Positions 9,067-18,500 of a stretch of DNA of 64,000 bases are shown piece by piece. Origin of the DNA: SZUA-38 sp965212525 (GTDB lineage Bacteria; Pseudomonadota; Gammaproteobacteria; Xanthomonadales; SZUA-38). A program made the translations under genes and the position numbers. Each line of letters starts with the position of its first letter. Positions within the stretch are counted from its first letter, which is position 1. Location: positions 175,158 through 239,157 of the forward strand of contig CBDBVC010000030.1 of assembly GCA_965212525.1 (NCBI GenBank), written 5' to 3'. The notes beneath the pieces are model-generated. The model ran no database searches. It saw only the letters and a program-made list of their open reading frames with translations, and was not told the origin of the DNA.

Positions 9067-10728
9067 ATGAACTCGATTACCAGAGCACTGCTCTTCTTCG
9101 CAGTGAGCCTCATGCTACCCGGCACCTTGCTCGCAGAACGATGGACCTTTCAGGAATCACCAACCAGCGACCCGCTGTTTGTGATTGCATCGAGCGACGA
9201 GCTTCATGTCATAGGTAGTCTTGGCAGCATTCTCACCAGCCCCGATGCTGTCAACTGGACTGTGCATGACGTTCCGGACGTTGAAGCGTTCCAGGGCGCA
9301 CTCTGGAACGGTGAACTGTTTGTCCTGGTTGGCGTTGAAGGCATGCTCTACACCAGCCCGGACGGTTTGACCTGGACCAAACAGAACCCTGGCACCACCG
9401 AGAATCTGTACGAAGTCGACTGGAACGGTGAACTGTTTGTGATCGTGGGCAGCGAAGGCACCGTTCTGACCAGCGTTGACGGCATCAACTGGACACCACA
9501 GGACTCAGGCACCACAGAATGGCTGGCCAATGTTGTCTGGAACGGTGAGCTGTTCCTCGCTGTAGGATGGTACAACACCATCGTCACCAGCCCGGATGGC
9601 ATCAACTGGACCCTTCGAGAAGCACCCGAAAGAGGCCTGCAAACTTCCGTCAATCTCTGGCTCGAAGGCATTGTGTGGACAGGCGAAAGATTCATCGTCG
9701 GTGGCGTTCAAGCGACCTTCTACACCAGTACCGATGGCATCAACTGGTCAAATCTGGAACCGGAAATCGACCATCATCTGTTCAACAGCGGTATTCAGAA
9801 CATCACCTGGAACGGCTCAGAGTACATCGCCACCGGTCAGAATCGCACGTTGCTGACCAGCCCGGACGGTGATCACTGGACATGGCATAACCTGCATGGG
9901 TATGACATGCCGCAATTCACCATGCTGGGCGGCGCGGTCTGGACCGGCGAATTTTTCCTGCTGGCCGGTAATGGCGGCACCATTATCACCAGTACACCCC
10001 AGATCCCGGAAGAGGGCTGGTGGGTTTCACCATCAGCCAGTAGCAATGGCTTCGCACTGCAAATCCAGAACGGTTTTCTGTTTGCAGCCGGTTTTACCTA
10101 CGATGCCATGGGAAACCCCACCTTCCTGACTTTTCAGGGTGATTATGAACTGCTGCCCAACAACCCGGACAACGCCATCGGCGAATTCAGTTCTACCCTG
10201 TTTCAGACCGAGAATGGCCCCTGCCCGGGCTGTGATAACACATCGGGCACCACCATGGAAAGCGGTTACGGAGACATCGAGATCCGCTGGTCAGACAACC
10301 AGAACGGCATGCTCACCTGGAACGGAGTCACCATCCCGATTACACGGTTCCTGTTCAACAGCACCGAAGATGACGACAACCGTGAATTCAACTGGTGGAT
10401 ATCGCCCGACATCAACAACAACGGCTTTGCCATCGAGATCCAGAACGACATCGTCTTCATGGCAGCCTTTAGCTACGATGACTTTGGTGTACCCACCTTC
10501 TTCACCGCCCAGGGCATCAACGAAACCATTGATGGCGACTTCAGTCACGAACTCATCTCTCCCCTGAGCACCACGTCAGGTGGCCCCTGCCCTGGTTGTA
10601 CAAACACACAGGGCACAACCGTCATGTCGGATCTGGGCGACATCGTCATTCGGACAACAGACAACCAGACTGGCGAGCTGATCTGGAATGGCGTCACCGT
10701 TCCGATCCAGCAGTTCAGGTTCAATTAG
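9067..10728 (+). CDS. Secreted Asp-box repeat protein with two copies of the shared C-terminal domain
   Basis: A 553-residue exported protein. ATG 9067 is preferred because it begins the signal peptide (MNSITRALLFFAVSLMLPG) and has AGGA about 10 bases before it. Residues about 30-310 contain six or seven units of about 45 residues, each with a sialidase-type Asp-box (SPDGLTW, SVDGINW, SPDGINW, STDGINW, SPDGDHW) after a W-N/T-GELF strand, consistent with a BNR-like beta-propeller. The C-terminal 230 residues hold two tandem copies of the recurring domain, beginning GWWVSPSASSNGFALQIQNG and NWWISPDINNNGFAIEIQND, each closing with W-N-G-V-T-[IV]-P-I..F-[LR]-F. Substrate unknown; the protein is likely extracellular. 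Confidence 0.75.
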   Translation: MNSITRALLFFAVSLMLPGTLLAERWTFQESPTSDPLFVIASSDELHVIGSLGSILTSPDAVNWTVHDVPDVEAFQGALWNGELFVLVGVEGMLYTSPDGLTWTKQNPGTTENLYEVDWNGELFVIVGSEGTVLTSVDGINWTPQDSGTTEWLANVVWNGELFLAVGWYNTIVTSPDGINWTLREAPERGLQTSVNLWLEGIVWTGERFIVGGVQATFYTSTDGINWSNLEPEIDHHLFNSGIQNITWNGSEYIATGQNRTLLTSPDGDHWTWHNLHGYDMPQFTMLGGAVWTGEFFLLAGNGGTIITSTPQIPEEGWWVSPSASSNGFALQIQNGFLFAAGFTYDAMGNPTFLTFQGDYELLPNNPDNAIGEFSSTLFQTENGPCPGCDNTSGTTMESGYGDIEIRWSDNQNGMLTWNGVTIPITRFLFNSTEDDDNREFNWWISPDINNNGFAIEIQNDIVFMAAFSYDDFGVPTFFTAQGINETIDGDFSHELISPLSTTSGGPCPGCTNTQGTTVMSDLGDIVIRTTDNQTGELIWNGVTVPIQQFRFN

Positions 10729-10814
10729 TCAAGAGCGTCAGAAAACGTCAGGTACATCGTGAACCCGTGATCTGGATTCCGATGCCATCAAATGAAAGTT
10801 AAAAGGTATATGAA

Positions 10815-12548
10815 ATGAAAAACTGGATTGCTGCATTATGCATGGTACTGGCGCTGACTGTATCGACTGCTTCAGCTGAACGTGACAAGGGGCAACTGTT
10901 GCTGCTGGATATTGAAACCGTTGGGGCATCACGACTTGATGAGATCAAACAGCACGTGGCGGTCGAGTGGTGGCTGGAAATGGGCGACCGGCTGGTGGCC
11001 AGGACGTCTGCTGCAGAACAGGCCGGGCTGTCAAAAATGGCCGACATCATCGCGGTGAGCGATGCCGTCGATATCAATCAACTGGCATTCCAGGCACAGG
11101 GTCACTGCAGCCACAGTGAGCAGGAACACGCCCAGATGGACGGGGTAGATATCCTGTTCAGCGGTGGAAACTCTCACCTGGTGACAATACCTGAATCGTC
11201 ACTCAAGGCAACACATGTGCATTCAGAGCTGATGGCACTTGAGACAATGAAGCCGTTTCAGGAAAACACGGTGTTGTCCTACCGACTGTCAAACCGAAGC
11301 AAATCGTTGTCGCGTCAGTCGGACCCTCAGATGACAGCCATGGTAAACCAGGTTAATCAGAACCGCTGGATGCAGGGTGTCGATTTCCTGGCCAGCCTGA
11401 ACCGACAGACCGAAGCCGGTGTGATCGCCGCCGCTGAATGGCTGGAACATAACTTTCAGGACCTGGGATTGGAGACCAGCCGATATTACGTGACATTCCA
11501 GCCGGGTTTCAATGTGTTGGGTGTTCAGACTGGCACCACACGACCCGACGACTGGTACTTCATCGGTGCCCACATCGATTCCAGAAACGAGCGCCAGGAT
11601 CTGACTCGACCTGCACCGGGTGCCGAGGACAATGCCTCGGGTTGTTCCGCGGTTCTGGAGATCGCCACCATACTCAGTCAGTATGAAACCGACGCCACCA
11701 TCATCTACAGTTGCTTCAATGCAGAAGAACTGGGATTACGGGGCAGCCGGGCACTGGTGCAGAAATATATCAACGAAGGCGATCTTGACAAGATACAAAT
11801 GATGCAGAACATGGACATGATCAGCTATCGCCAGGAAGGTGACAATCGAGCCATTGCTGGAATCGACCGCCCGGAAAATCAAACCCAGGCTGAAATACTG
11901 GCGGCCAATGGCGATACCTACTCGGACCTGGACTGGGTAATCAGCTTGAATAGTTGCTGCACCGATTTCAAGTCCTTCGCCGATGCGGGCATTCCTGCCA
12001 TGACGTCCAATCAACCAAATATATGGACTTATCCTGACTACCATCGAGTATCCGATGTGCCAGAAAACCTGGATCCAAACCTGGCCAGGGGCATCATGCG
12101 AGCCAATCTGGCGACGCTGGCCGAAGTGGCCGGCGCGGATCTCTCTTCGATCGTGACGTACCAGATCAGCGCTGCACAAAGTGGGCTCTGGTACGACCCA
12201 GAACAGGACGGCCACGGACTCAGTATCGACGTGTTGCCGAACGGTCAGATCGTGGCCATCTGGTACACCTACGACCAGTCGGGCAATCAGATCTGGTTAC
12301 TGGGTGTGGGCGAGTACACGGGGTCCACCGCGATTCTGGGCGTCACGATTACCGAAGGTGGTGTTTTCCCACCGGGTTTTGATCCAAATGATGTGGTGCG
12401 TAGCGACTGGGGCGAATTCCAGCTCGATTTCACGGACTGTGACAACGGAATCTTTTCATGGTCACCAGCGGATCCAACCCGGTTCGAGGCAGGAAGCATG
12501 CCAATCACACGGCTAACCTCGATCGATACGCTCAGTTGCCAGAACTAG
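10815..12548 (+). CDS. Secreted M28-family zinc aminopeptidase with shared C-terminal domain
   Basis: A 577-residue exported protein with signal peptide MKNWIAALCMVLALTVSTASA. The central domain (about residues 185-430) has the expected M28 zinc and catalytic residues: H in FIGAHIDSR, D in AEDNASG, the EE pair in FNAEELGLRG, D in QNMDMISY and H in DYHRVSD. It should cleave N-terminal residues from peptides in the periplasm or outside the cell. A linker leads to the recurring C-terminal domain beginning SGLWYDPEQDGHGLSID and closing FTDCDNGIFSW...PITRL, so the domain is attached to a recognisable enzyme. AAGG lies about 9 bases before the ATG. Confidence 0.9.
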   Translation: MKNWIAALCMVLALTVSTASAERDKGQLLLLDIETVGASRLDEIKQHVAVEWWLEMGDRLVARTSAAEQAGLSKMADIIAVSDAVDINQLAFQAQGHCSHSEQEHAQMDGVDILFSGGNSHLVTIPESSLKATHVHSELMALETMKPFQENTVLSYRLSNRSKSLSRQSDPQMTAMVNQVNQNRWMQGVDFLASLNRQTEAGVIAAAEWLEHNFQDLGLETSRYYVTFQPGFNVLGVQTGTTRPDDWYFIGAHIDSRNERQDLTRPAPGAEDNASGCSAVLEIATILSQYETDATIIYSCFNAEELGLRGSRALVQKYINEGDLDKIQMMQNMDMISYRQEGDNRAIAGIDRPENQTQAEILAANGDTYSDLDWVISLNSCCTDFKSFADAGIPAMTSNQPNIWTYPDYHRVSDVPENLDPNLARGIMRANLATLAEVAGADLSSIVTYQISAAQSGLWYDPEQDGHGLSIDVLPNGQIVAIWYTYDQSGNQIWLLGVGEYTGSTAILGVTITEGGVFPPGFDPNDVVRSDWGEFQLDFTDCDNGIFSWSPADPTRFEAGSMPITRLTSIDTLSCQN

Positions 12549-12606
12549 AGGCAGGAAATTTCTGATTCTCACCATAAGGGACGATCGAAGCCATCCTCGG
12601 AAATTT

Positions 12607-12634
12607 GGGACATCCATTCAAATAGGGATGTCCC
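12607..12634. terminator. Hairpin between convergent genes (possible bidirectional terminator)
   Basis: GGGACATCC and GGATGTCCC form a 9-bp perfect stem with a 10-base loop in the 103-bp gap between the convergent M28 peptidase and SGNH genes. There is no long T-run, so termination is inferred mainly from position. Confidence 0.4.
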
Positions 12635-12651
12635 GTAGTTCATTCCACCAG

Positions 12652-13515
12652 TCACGGCGTTCGATGCTGTCTCGATAACTGCCGCCAGGTGGAATTGGTC
12701 GAAAAGCCATCAGGCAATCGCTGTTTCACGACCGGGATCATCTTCTCAGCCAGCAGCTTGAATCCCTTTGATGATTTGGGGTGAATCTCGTTGTGCCACT
12801 GGCTCTCACGGGTGAGCGTGCCTATCAGGTCGACGTAATCGAATTTGGCGTGGGCATTCTTCAGCCCTTCCAGCACATCGCGAAAGCGATGAATCATGAT
12901 GGCAATGATGTCTCGCCTGAAATCGGTATCGACAGGTGTGTTGATGTCATCCAGCTTGTTCCTGATCCAGGGCCCCTTCTTGATCTTGAAGATCTTCAGC
13001 GGCTTGCCGGTCGGGAACGGAATATCGTAGGTGTGTGTCAGCACGGGGCATTTCGCAATACCAATGAACTCGACCAGATGATCCCTGATGTTGGTCATCA
13101 TGGCATCCAGTGTCTGCTCATTGACCCAGCTGGCCGGGTCATGCTGATTGCCCGGCTTGATCAGGGTTTTGAATGAATCTCCCAGAATGTCATTGCCGCC
13201 GGCAGACAGCAGGATCAACTGAAAGTCCCAGTTGTTGATGTCCCTTTCCAGCCGGGGCAACTGCGCGTTGCTCATCATGTCGTCGATCAGTTCATCGCCG
13301 GCCCGTTCCTTGCGCAGCACATTGAATGCCCCGGCACCGTAGATATAGTCATTGAGATCGTACCAAGGGTAATTGAACCAGGAATCGCCTTCACTGAGTA
13401 TGCGCGGCGCGCTCGGGTAATCACTCATGTCCTTGGCAAAGCGCACGAAATAATTCGAACTTCGGTGCTTCGCCAGGCCGTCCAGTCGTCGTCTTGTTCG
13501 GGTGTTGTATTTCAT
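12652..13515 (-). CDS. SGNH/GDSL-family hydrolase
   Basis: A 287-residue protein. The ATG at 13515 is chosen over an in-frame TTG at 13524. Block I is seen in RILSEGDSWFNYP (nucleophile Ser in GDSW), block III in LLSAGGNDILGDS (Gly..Asn-Asp) and block V in NEIHPKSSKGF (the catalytic His). These are the diagnostic residues of SGNH hydrolases, that is esterases or lipases. No signal peptide is evident and the N-terminus is basic (MKYNTRTRRRLDGLAKHR), so the enzyme may be cytoplasmic or exported another way. Substrate unknown. It is convergent with the M28 peptidase gene. Confidence 0.82.
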   Translation of the reverse strand: MKYNTRTRRRLDGLAKHRSSNYFVRFAKDMSDYPSAPRILSEGDSWFNYPWYDLNDYIYGAGAFNVLRKERAGDELIDDMMSNAQLPRLERDINNWDFQLILLSAGGNDILGDSFKTLIKPGNQHDPASWVNEQTLDAMMTNIRDHLVEFIGIAKCPVLTHTYDIPFPTGKPLKIFKIKKGPWIRNKLDDINTPVDTDFRRDIIAIMIHRFRDVLEGLKNAHAKFDYVDLIGTLTRESQWHNEIHPKSSKGFKLLAEKMIPVVKQRLPDGFSTNSTWRQLSRQHRTP

Positions 13516-13677
13516 GCGATTCAATGCCTCATCTCAAATTCTCGCCAGTCAATCATCACTCTACTCATCAAGCAGGTGAACGTCATATCGATTTCCTCTC
13601 ACAGGTACGTAGGACAGGATCCCACTTAATCGAAGGAATCGTGACCCAGAGTTCTTGTTCTGCAGAGTATTACCCAA

Positions 13678-15195
13678 TCAATCACAGGTTCTGATCTTTC
13701 CTGAAAGATTCTCACTGACAACTGACGATGGTAACTGCTCACCCAAGCCTGAAACCGATTCGATGTTCTGATTGATGGCTCTGATATTGTCCTGTGACAT
13801 CGAACCGACATTGATGCCCATGTAATCAATCAACTGATTGGAAAAATAGATCAGCCGGTTGCAGTGATTGCAGTTCTTGCGAATGGCCATGAGCGTTGAC
13901 CACTTTCTGTTATCGGAAATTCGTGCCCGGGCGCTCGTTCTGTTTCGATTGCACCTTGAAATGTTTTCATGGCATGCACCGAGCAAGTGCCCAATTTCAT
14001 GGGCAAAGGATCGATAGTTCATGGCACACTCTCGCTTCACCACCGCAAAGCCTTCCTCGGGTCGAATGGCAGGGCTCGCCACCGCAAGCCCGCATTTATC
14101 GGATTTCTCGACCAGTAATACCACCAGATCAATGTCGTGAGCTTGTCTCACCTTGTGGACATCGTCGTAAATACCGTCACCGGATGAAACCAGAACATTT
14201 CGAATCGTGCCGATATCATCGCCAAAATCCCGCTCGTCAAGCTCAAGCAGAATTCTGGGCTGAATCACGATATCAGCTGCGCCACTGCCATCGAGTGCAG
14301 CCTGAAGCTCAGACATTGCCTGGCATGCGGTCGGGTTTCGCCGGTGACGCCGGTCACCGTATCTGGCATCAGAGGTATAAACGACGAGCACACCCAGTTC
14401 ATGTGAGCCGCTTGATGTTCTTGTTTCATCGACTGCATTGATGGGCACAAGTGACTCAAAATCATCCGGGTGATCGGCCAGTGGTGTTATTTCCGTAATA
14501 CTGCTGACCGTCGGTGACAGCGGGATGATTTCGAAATCACCATCCTGTGTCAGGAGCGTTCCACTCAAGCCGTACTCTGTCGCGGACAAGCGCGCAAATT
14601 CTGTACCGTCCGAATTCACGCCTTCCCATTGTGTGACGTCATCACTCAGAAGCGTAATGCCGGTTCGAAGAAACTGATTCGAAACCAGCCCGGATTCCAT
14701 CGGCACCTGCAGTTCAAGCGACTCCAGGTCTTCCGATACAAAGGCATGTTTCATCAGTGGAACGGGGTTCGTCCTGATCATCAGACTCCTGTCGTTATCC
14801 AGCAGACGAATCGTCCCGGTAAACTCGTCCAGATCAATCGGGGTGTAGGGTCGATCCATTTTTGTGATCACCGGCTCTCCCTGATTGATCAGATAGGCTT
14901 CGGAGATCACATCAGACCGACCTGAAGGCTCGATCTGATCCGGCAACTGAATAAAGACGCCGTTATCCATCCATCGTTGAGGGAACTGTTTCAGACGCTG
15001 ATTCCGGGAAATCTCTTCGGTGAGCGATTCGACTTCATCGGTTGACAGGAAAACACCGTAATCGGATAAATCGGCATCCCACTGAATGGTCTGCTCGATC
15101 TCCGGCGGCGGATTTTCCGTTTGCCCTGTCGCTTCAGTGCCGGGCCCAAGCATGAGCCATAATAGGATGATCAGCCTGGACCCGACACGCAACAT
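13678..15195 (-). CDS. Secreted zincin metallopeptidase (reprolysin/M12-like)
   Basis: A 505-residue exported protein with signal peptide MLRVGSRLIILLWLMLGPGTEA. The catalytic helix reads FAHEIGHLLGACHE (HExxHxxGxxH, three zinc-binding histidines plus the general-base Glu) at about residue 398, followed by a probable Met-turn in STLMA. The preceding strand pattern (HELGVLVVYTSDARYG) is also as in M12-type exported proteases. A long N-terminal segment (about 30-265) could be a propeptide. The C-terminus is rich in Cys and Asn. It starts 2 bp after the stop of the outer-membrane gene upstream, so the two form an operon. Confidence 0.88.
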   Translation of the reverse strand: MLRVGSRLIILLWLMLGPGTEATGQTENPPPEIEQTIQWDADLSDYGVFLSTDEVESLTEEISRNQRLKQFPQRWMDNGVFIQLPDQIEPSGRSDVISEAYLINQGEPVITKMDRPYTPIDLDEFTGTIRLLDNDRSLMIRTNPVPLMKHAFVSEDLESLELQVPMESGLVSNQFLRTGITLLSDDVTQWEGVNSDGTEFARLSATEYGLSGTLLTQDGDFEIIPLSPTVSSITEITPLADHPDDFESLVPINAVDETRTSSGSHELGVLVVYTSDARYGDRRHRRNPTACQAMSELQAALDGSGAADIVIQPRILLELDERDFGDDIGTIRNVLVSSGDGIYDDVHKVRQAHDIDLVVLLVEKSDKCGLAVASPAIRPEEGFAVVKRECAMNYRSFAHEIGHLLGACHENISRCNRNRTSARARISDNRKWSTLMAIRKNCNHCNRLIYFSNQLIDYMGINVGSMSQDNIRAINQNIESVSGLGEQLPSSVVSENLSGKIRTCD

Positions 15196-15197
15196 GA

Positions 15198-15923
15198 TCA
15201 GAACGTTGCCTGGAAGGTGACACCAACGATGCCCTTCTCAATGATAAATAGTCGGGACGTGCCCGCTTGACTTTTCCAGGTCAGCGATGCAGTTGCACTG
15301 TCATCACCAAACTTGGTGGAAGAATCATAACCAAGTCCGAGTGTCACGTCTTCTGATGCCTTGTAGCCGACACCGGTAGACAGTGCGAAATCATTTTCCG
15401 ATGAGCCGGCATCAAAATCTCGGTAGATCCAGCCGGCAACCAGACTCCACTCGAACTGACTGCCCGGCATCGAATCTGCAAAGATCAGCTGCGGCGTGAT
15501 CTGTTCGAATGAGTCTTCACGATCAGAATAGGCGACCCTGAAAAACAGTTTTTCACCCGTCACCCAACCCTTGGCGAATTGAGTATAACGAAGGCGTAAG
15601 TCCTTGATGGAGTCAGCTGAATCCGGATCGATCACCTGATATCTGAAATCCACTTTCTTCTTGCCCGAATTCACGAGCTTTGCCGACAGCTCAACACCAT
15701 AGATATCGAGACCATCATCGGTAAAATAGGCAGGCGTCAGACTGAACAGATCGACTTCCGGCTCATCGCCGTCATCCAGTAGCGCTAAATCAGTATCCAC
15801 GACATCAGGCACTTCAATCCCGCCAAAATCACCCGTAAAGTCAATTGATTGTGCACTTGCTGTGGCATGAGCACAGACAATTAAAACCACAACGACCCGA
15901 CGTACAACCCACTCATGATTCAT
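15198..15923 (-). CDS. Putative outer-membrane beta-barrel protein
   Basis: A 241-residue protein with signal peptide (VVRRVVVVLIVCAHATASA). From about residue 60 it shows alternating polar/aromatic strands (YGVELSAKLVNSGKKKVDFRY, LFFRVAYSDR, FALSTGVGYKASEDVTLGLGYDSS) and ends in VGVTFQATF with terminal Phe, the usual barrel-insertion signature. Function is unknown. It is the first gene of a two-gene operon with the zincin at 13678-15195, hinting at a surface protease system, but that coupling is inferred from spacing alone. Confidence 0.6.
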   Translation of the reverse strand: MNHEWVVRRVVVVLIVCAHATASAQSIDFTGDFGGIEVPDVVDTDLALLDDGDEPEVDLFSLTPAYFTDDGLDIYGVELSAKLVNSGKKKVDFRYQVIDPDSADSIKDLRLRYTQFAKGWVTGEKLFFRVAYSDREDSFEQITPQLIFADSMPGSQFEWSLVAGWIYRDFDAGSSENDFALSTGVGYKASEDVTLGLGYDSSTKFGDDSATASLTWKSQAGTSRLFIIEKGIVGVTFQATF

Positions 15924-16389
15924 AGTTTAATCCCCAGTCACTTTGTTGTTTGATTAACTCTGTTCGTTTTCACGCTATGAATCAGACAGCACCAATCATC
16001 CGGCTCAAAGGTTTGAGCATTCGAAAAACGGTCTACTAAATCCGATTTCATTCAACGCTTATTGATATAGTGATTTTCATGAACAATTCCTCTCACTTGA
16101 CCAGCGCAGGATGCACAGGCCCTGGCAATCCATAGTTGTAGCCTGTCCACAAAGTCATGCGATTGGGTAACAACATCATGCAAACCGACGGACTGGCACA
16201 GGCTCCAGTGATCGGATGCTCATCAGCTCAGTAACAGAAAACACCAGGCAGCACTGAGCCAGTCCCACTTGCTATTCATTTACGAGAGGTTTTCCTGCCA
16301 CAACAGATGAGAGGGTTCTCCTCGATAAACCACTCTGTTCATGTGGCCGATCAACAAGTCACACCCAACAGAATTGAGTCAGGAGAACC
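15924..16389. other. Divergent intergenic region (466 bp)
   Basis: Lies between the minus-strand outer-membrane gene and the plus-strand cysteine-rich peptide gene. Several short ATG-started readings occur but none shows a signal peptide, a clear ribosome site or family features. Both flanking genes need promoters here; I cannot place them. Nothing else recognisable. Confidence 0.45.
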
Positions 16390-16686
16390 ATGATGAAGAT
16401 TGCATTACTGTTATCGCTGTTTTTTGCTACCACAAACGTCAGTGATTCCGAACTTGAACGAGCAATGGCATCCAACTGTTTTGACAGCGTCGAAGAGGCC
16501 ACGATGTTTATTGCTGCAGCAGACCAGGATGAAAAGAAGTGCTATGACGGCCCACCGTGCAACGGTAAATGCCCGACGGGAAAGACCTGTGCGAAGCTGT
16601 CTTACAACACCTGCCAGTGCAAGAAGGATGAAACGGTTCTCGATACAGTCGACGCCCTGGACCCGACTTTTCCTGAACGTGACTGA
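16390..16686 (+). CDS. Small exported cysteine-rich protein
   Basis: A 98-residue protein with a short signal peptide (MMKIALLLSLFFATTNV) and seven cysteines, clustered in KKCYDGPPCNGKCPTGKTCAKLSYNTCQCKKDE. The CxxGKCPTGKTC/CQCK spacing resembles a small disulfide-rich knot. It has no homologue I recognise. An AGGAG lies 8 bases before the ATG, a good indication that it is translated. The C-terminal 17 residues are acidic. Possible roles include a secreted peptide, inhibitor or metal-binding protein; none is shown. Followed by a strong hairpin at 16700. Confidence 0.6.
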   Translation: MMKIALLLSLFFATTNVSDSELERAMASNCFDSVEEATMFIAAADQDEKKCYDGPPCNGKCPTGKTCAKLSYNTCQCKKDETVLDTVDALDPTFPERD

Positions 16687-16699
16687 GTAGTGCTCTCTC

Positions 16700-16723
16700 G
16701 AGAGTCGTCGTTCGACGACTCTC
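16700..16723. terminator. Perfect hairpin after the cysteine-rich peptide gene
   Basis: GAGAGTCGTCG, TT, CGACGACTCTC: an 11-bp perfect stem with a 2-base loop, starting 14 bp after the stop codon. There is no T-tract, so it could be a terminator or a processing or stability element. Confidence 0.45.
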
Positions 16724-16793
16724 ATTCGGGCTGCTGGCGACAGTGACTTCTGTGCGATTGACAAACCAACACGCTGAGCCCTAGTCTAATGGG

Positions 16794-17252
16794 ATGAAAA
16801 CACAGGAAATTCCTGCCATTCCGGCACCACAGTCGCCCAGTCGCAAGAAGGCTGAAAGACGGGCTTCGCGCTACCTGAAACAACCCGGTCGACTGAAGCG
16901 CCTGCTTGAGAAGGCAAAGAACAAGGCGACAACTGCGGGCGGTGCGCTGGGCAAGGGTCGTGACTTTCTCTTCAGTGCAATTCGACTGCTGCGGGCCTAC
17001 GCAACGGGCAATTATCGAGATGTGGAGTTCAGGAGCCTGCTCCTGATTCTCTCTGCAGTGATCTACTTCCTCATGCCGGTCGACGCCATTCCTGATTTCA
17101 TACTGGGCTCTGGCTTTATCGACGATGCTGCACTGCTGGGCTGGACATTCACCGCCGTTCGTCACGAGATGGACAAGTTTGCTGATTGGGAATCTCTTCA
17201 AACAGAATCAGCACCAGAAGACCTTGATCACAATCCTCCCCGCCTGACTTGA
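16794..17252 (+). CDS. YkvA-like DUF1232 membrane protein
   Basis: A 152-residue protein. Residues about 78-115 contain the DUF1232 signature: YRDVEFRSLLLILSAVIYFL, then MPVDAIPDFILGSGFIDDAAL, matching YkvA-family proteins (P-x-D-x-I-P-D). One or two hydrophobic segments span this region. The N-terminus is basic and rich in Lys/Arg. Function of the family is unresolved. It is close to the Cys-rich gene and to the next zinc-ribbon protein but without tight spacing. Confidence 0.8.
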   Translation: MKTQEIPAIPAPQSPSRKKAERRASRYLKQPGRLKRLLEKAKNKATTAGGALGKGRDFLFSAIRLLRAYATGNYRDVEFRSLLLILSAVIYFLMPVDAIPDFILGSGFIDDAALLGWTFTAVRHEMDKFADWESLQTESAPEDLDHNPPRLT

Positions 17253-17363
17253 TCACTGGTTACACGCTCGACATCAAACGATTCTGCCTGATGATAGAGG
17301 CTAGATTACAATCGTTTTGCGATAGATTTCCCTCGTGATTCAATCGACGCTACACTCCAGCCG

Positions 17364-18044
17364 ATGAGTCATCTGCCCAATATCAATGCTGGCATTATTG
17401 GCAAGATCTGCGCTGCCTGCAGGCATCAGCGCAAGGCCAGTGACCGTGCCCCCAGACATCGTTGCCCGAATTGCGGTGAAGCCTATTTCATCTCCGAACG
17501 ACTGGAACTCAGCAAGGAACGGCTCTATTACGATTATGCAAAAACAATCCATTTGCCCGAAGGCAATGAAATCGCCTTTGTGGTCAATAAGCTGCGTGTC
17601 AGTGACGATCTTGCGGAAAACCGACCCTCATCATCTCAATCCAGGCGGGTTTTTTTCGAGTGGATGCGAAAGACCATCAATCTGGGCCGCAATGAGCACA
17701 TTTTGATCGTTTTGGGTGTATTGCAATACCTTACCATCGGGCTTTTTTTTGCACTGTGGTTAAAAGGCTTCACGCTCACATCGACCATTCTGACCAGCCT
17801 TTTGATGTTTGATATCTTATTTCTTGTCAGCATCTGGACACCGCTGTGCATTTATCTGGCTGCGCTCCCCATGAGTGTGATCAGCGCCTGTATGGCCTGC
17901 GTGCACTTCCTGCACCAGCAAGGCACCACTCCCAGTATCAAGTTGTGTTTGTCCATAGTCCTGCCCAATATCAGGGACATATGGCGCCTTCAATGGTGGG
18001 ACAGCAAGGCAGCACTGTGGCGATTTGGCAGTGCCAATCTCTGA
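17364..18044 (+). CDS. Membrane protein with N-terminal zinc-ribbon
   Basis: A 226-residue protein. The first 40 residues contain two CxxC motifs (ICAACRHQR and RCPNCGEAYF), suggesting a zinc-ribbon as in putative zinc-dependent membrane proteins. Two or more hydrophobic segments follow (HILIVLGVLQYLTIGLFFALWL, STILTSLLMFDILFLVS, LAALPMSVISACMACVHFL). The function is not recognised. Confidence 0.65.
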   Translation: MSHLPNINAGIIGKICAACRHQRKASDRAPRHRCPNCGEAYFISERLELSKERLYYDYAKTIHLPEGNEIAFVVNKLRVSDDLAENRPSSSQSRRVFFEWMRKTINLGRNEHILIVLGVLQYLTIGLFFALWLKGFTLTSTILTSLLMFDILFLVSIWTPLCIYLAALPMSVISACMACVHFLHQQGTTPSIKLCLSIVLPNIRDIWRLQWWDSKAALWRFGSANL

Positions 18045-18188
18045 CCTGACAACCTCACCCCGTATAACCCTAGACTGGAATCAGAACAGTATCTGTTTTA
18101 CATCTGGCGACTAGGATCATCTGGCGTACTGGCCGGCCTGCTATCTGGCCGAAGTCTCGAATACTCGGCGCGTAAATCAGTTGAATTC

Positions 18189-18500
18189 GTGATCAGGAAT
18201 CAGCGCGAGGTGGCCTTCATCGTCACGGCGCTGGAGAACCTGAGATTCATCCTTTGGGTGCTGTGCCTTCTAATCATTCTTGGCTGTGGAGTCACTGCAA
18301 TCGCTCACATGAACGTAGACAATGCCACTGCCCTGATGCATACCCTGTGGGCAATGGCACTTCTGCTGTTTTGTCCCACCCTGGTTTACCAGCTTCTGAT
18401 CAAACCCACCTACCTGATCTCCCTGTGCGAACTGCATTACCACCATGTGAACGGCCAGCCCGCTGTGGTACCAGCGACCTCAAATCCAGATACCGATTGA
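18189..18500 (+). CDS. Small two-helix membrane protein, DUF4282-like
   Basis: A 103-residue reading from a GTG at 18189. It holds two hydrophobic helices (LRFILWVLCLLIILGCGVTAIAH and MHTLWAMALLLFCPTLVYQLLI) separated by a short loop, similar in layout to DUF4282 membrane proteins. The start is uncertain because no ATG or good ribosome site precedes it. Its coding status is plausible but not proven. Confidence 0.45.
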   Translation: MIRNQREVAFIVTALENLRFILWVLCLLIILGCGVTAIAHMNVDNATALMHTLWAMALLLFCPTLVYQLLIKPTYLISLCELHYHHVNGQPAVVPATSNPDTD

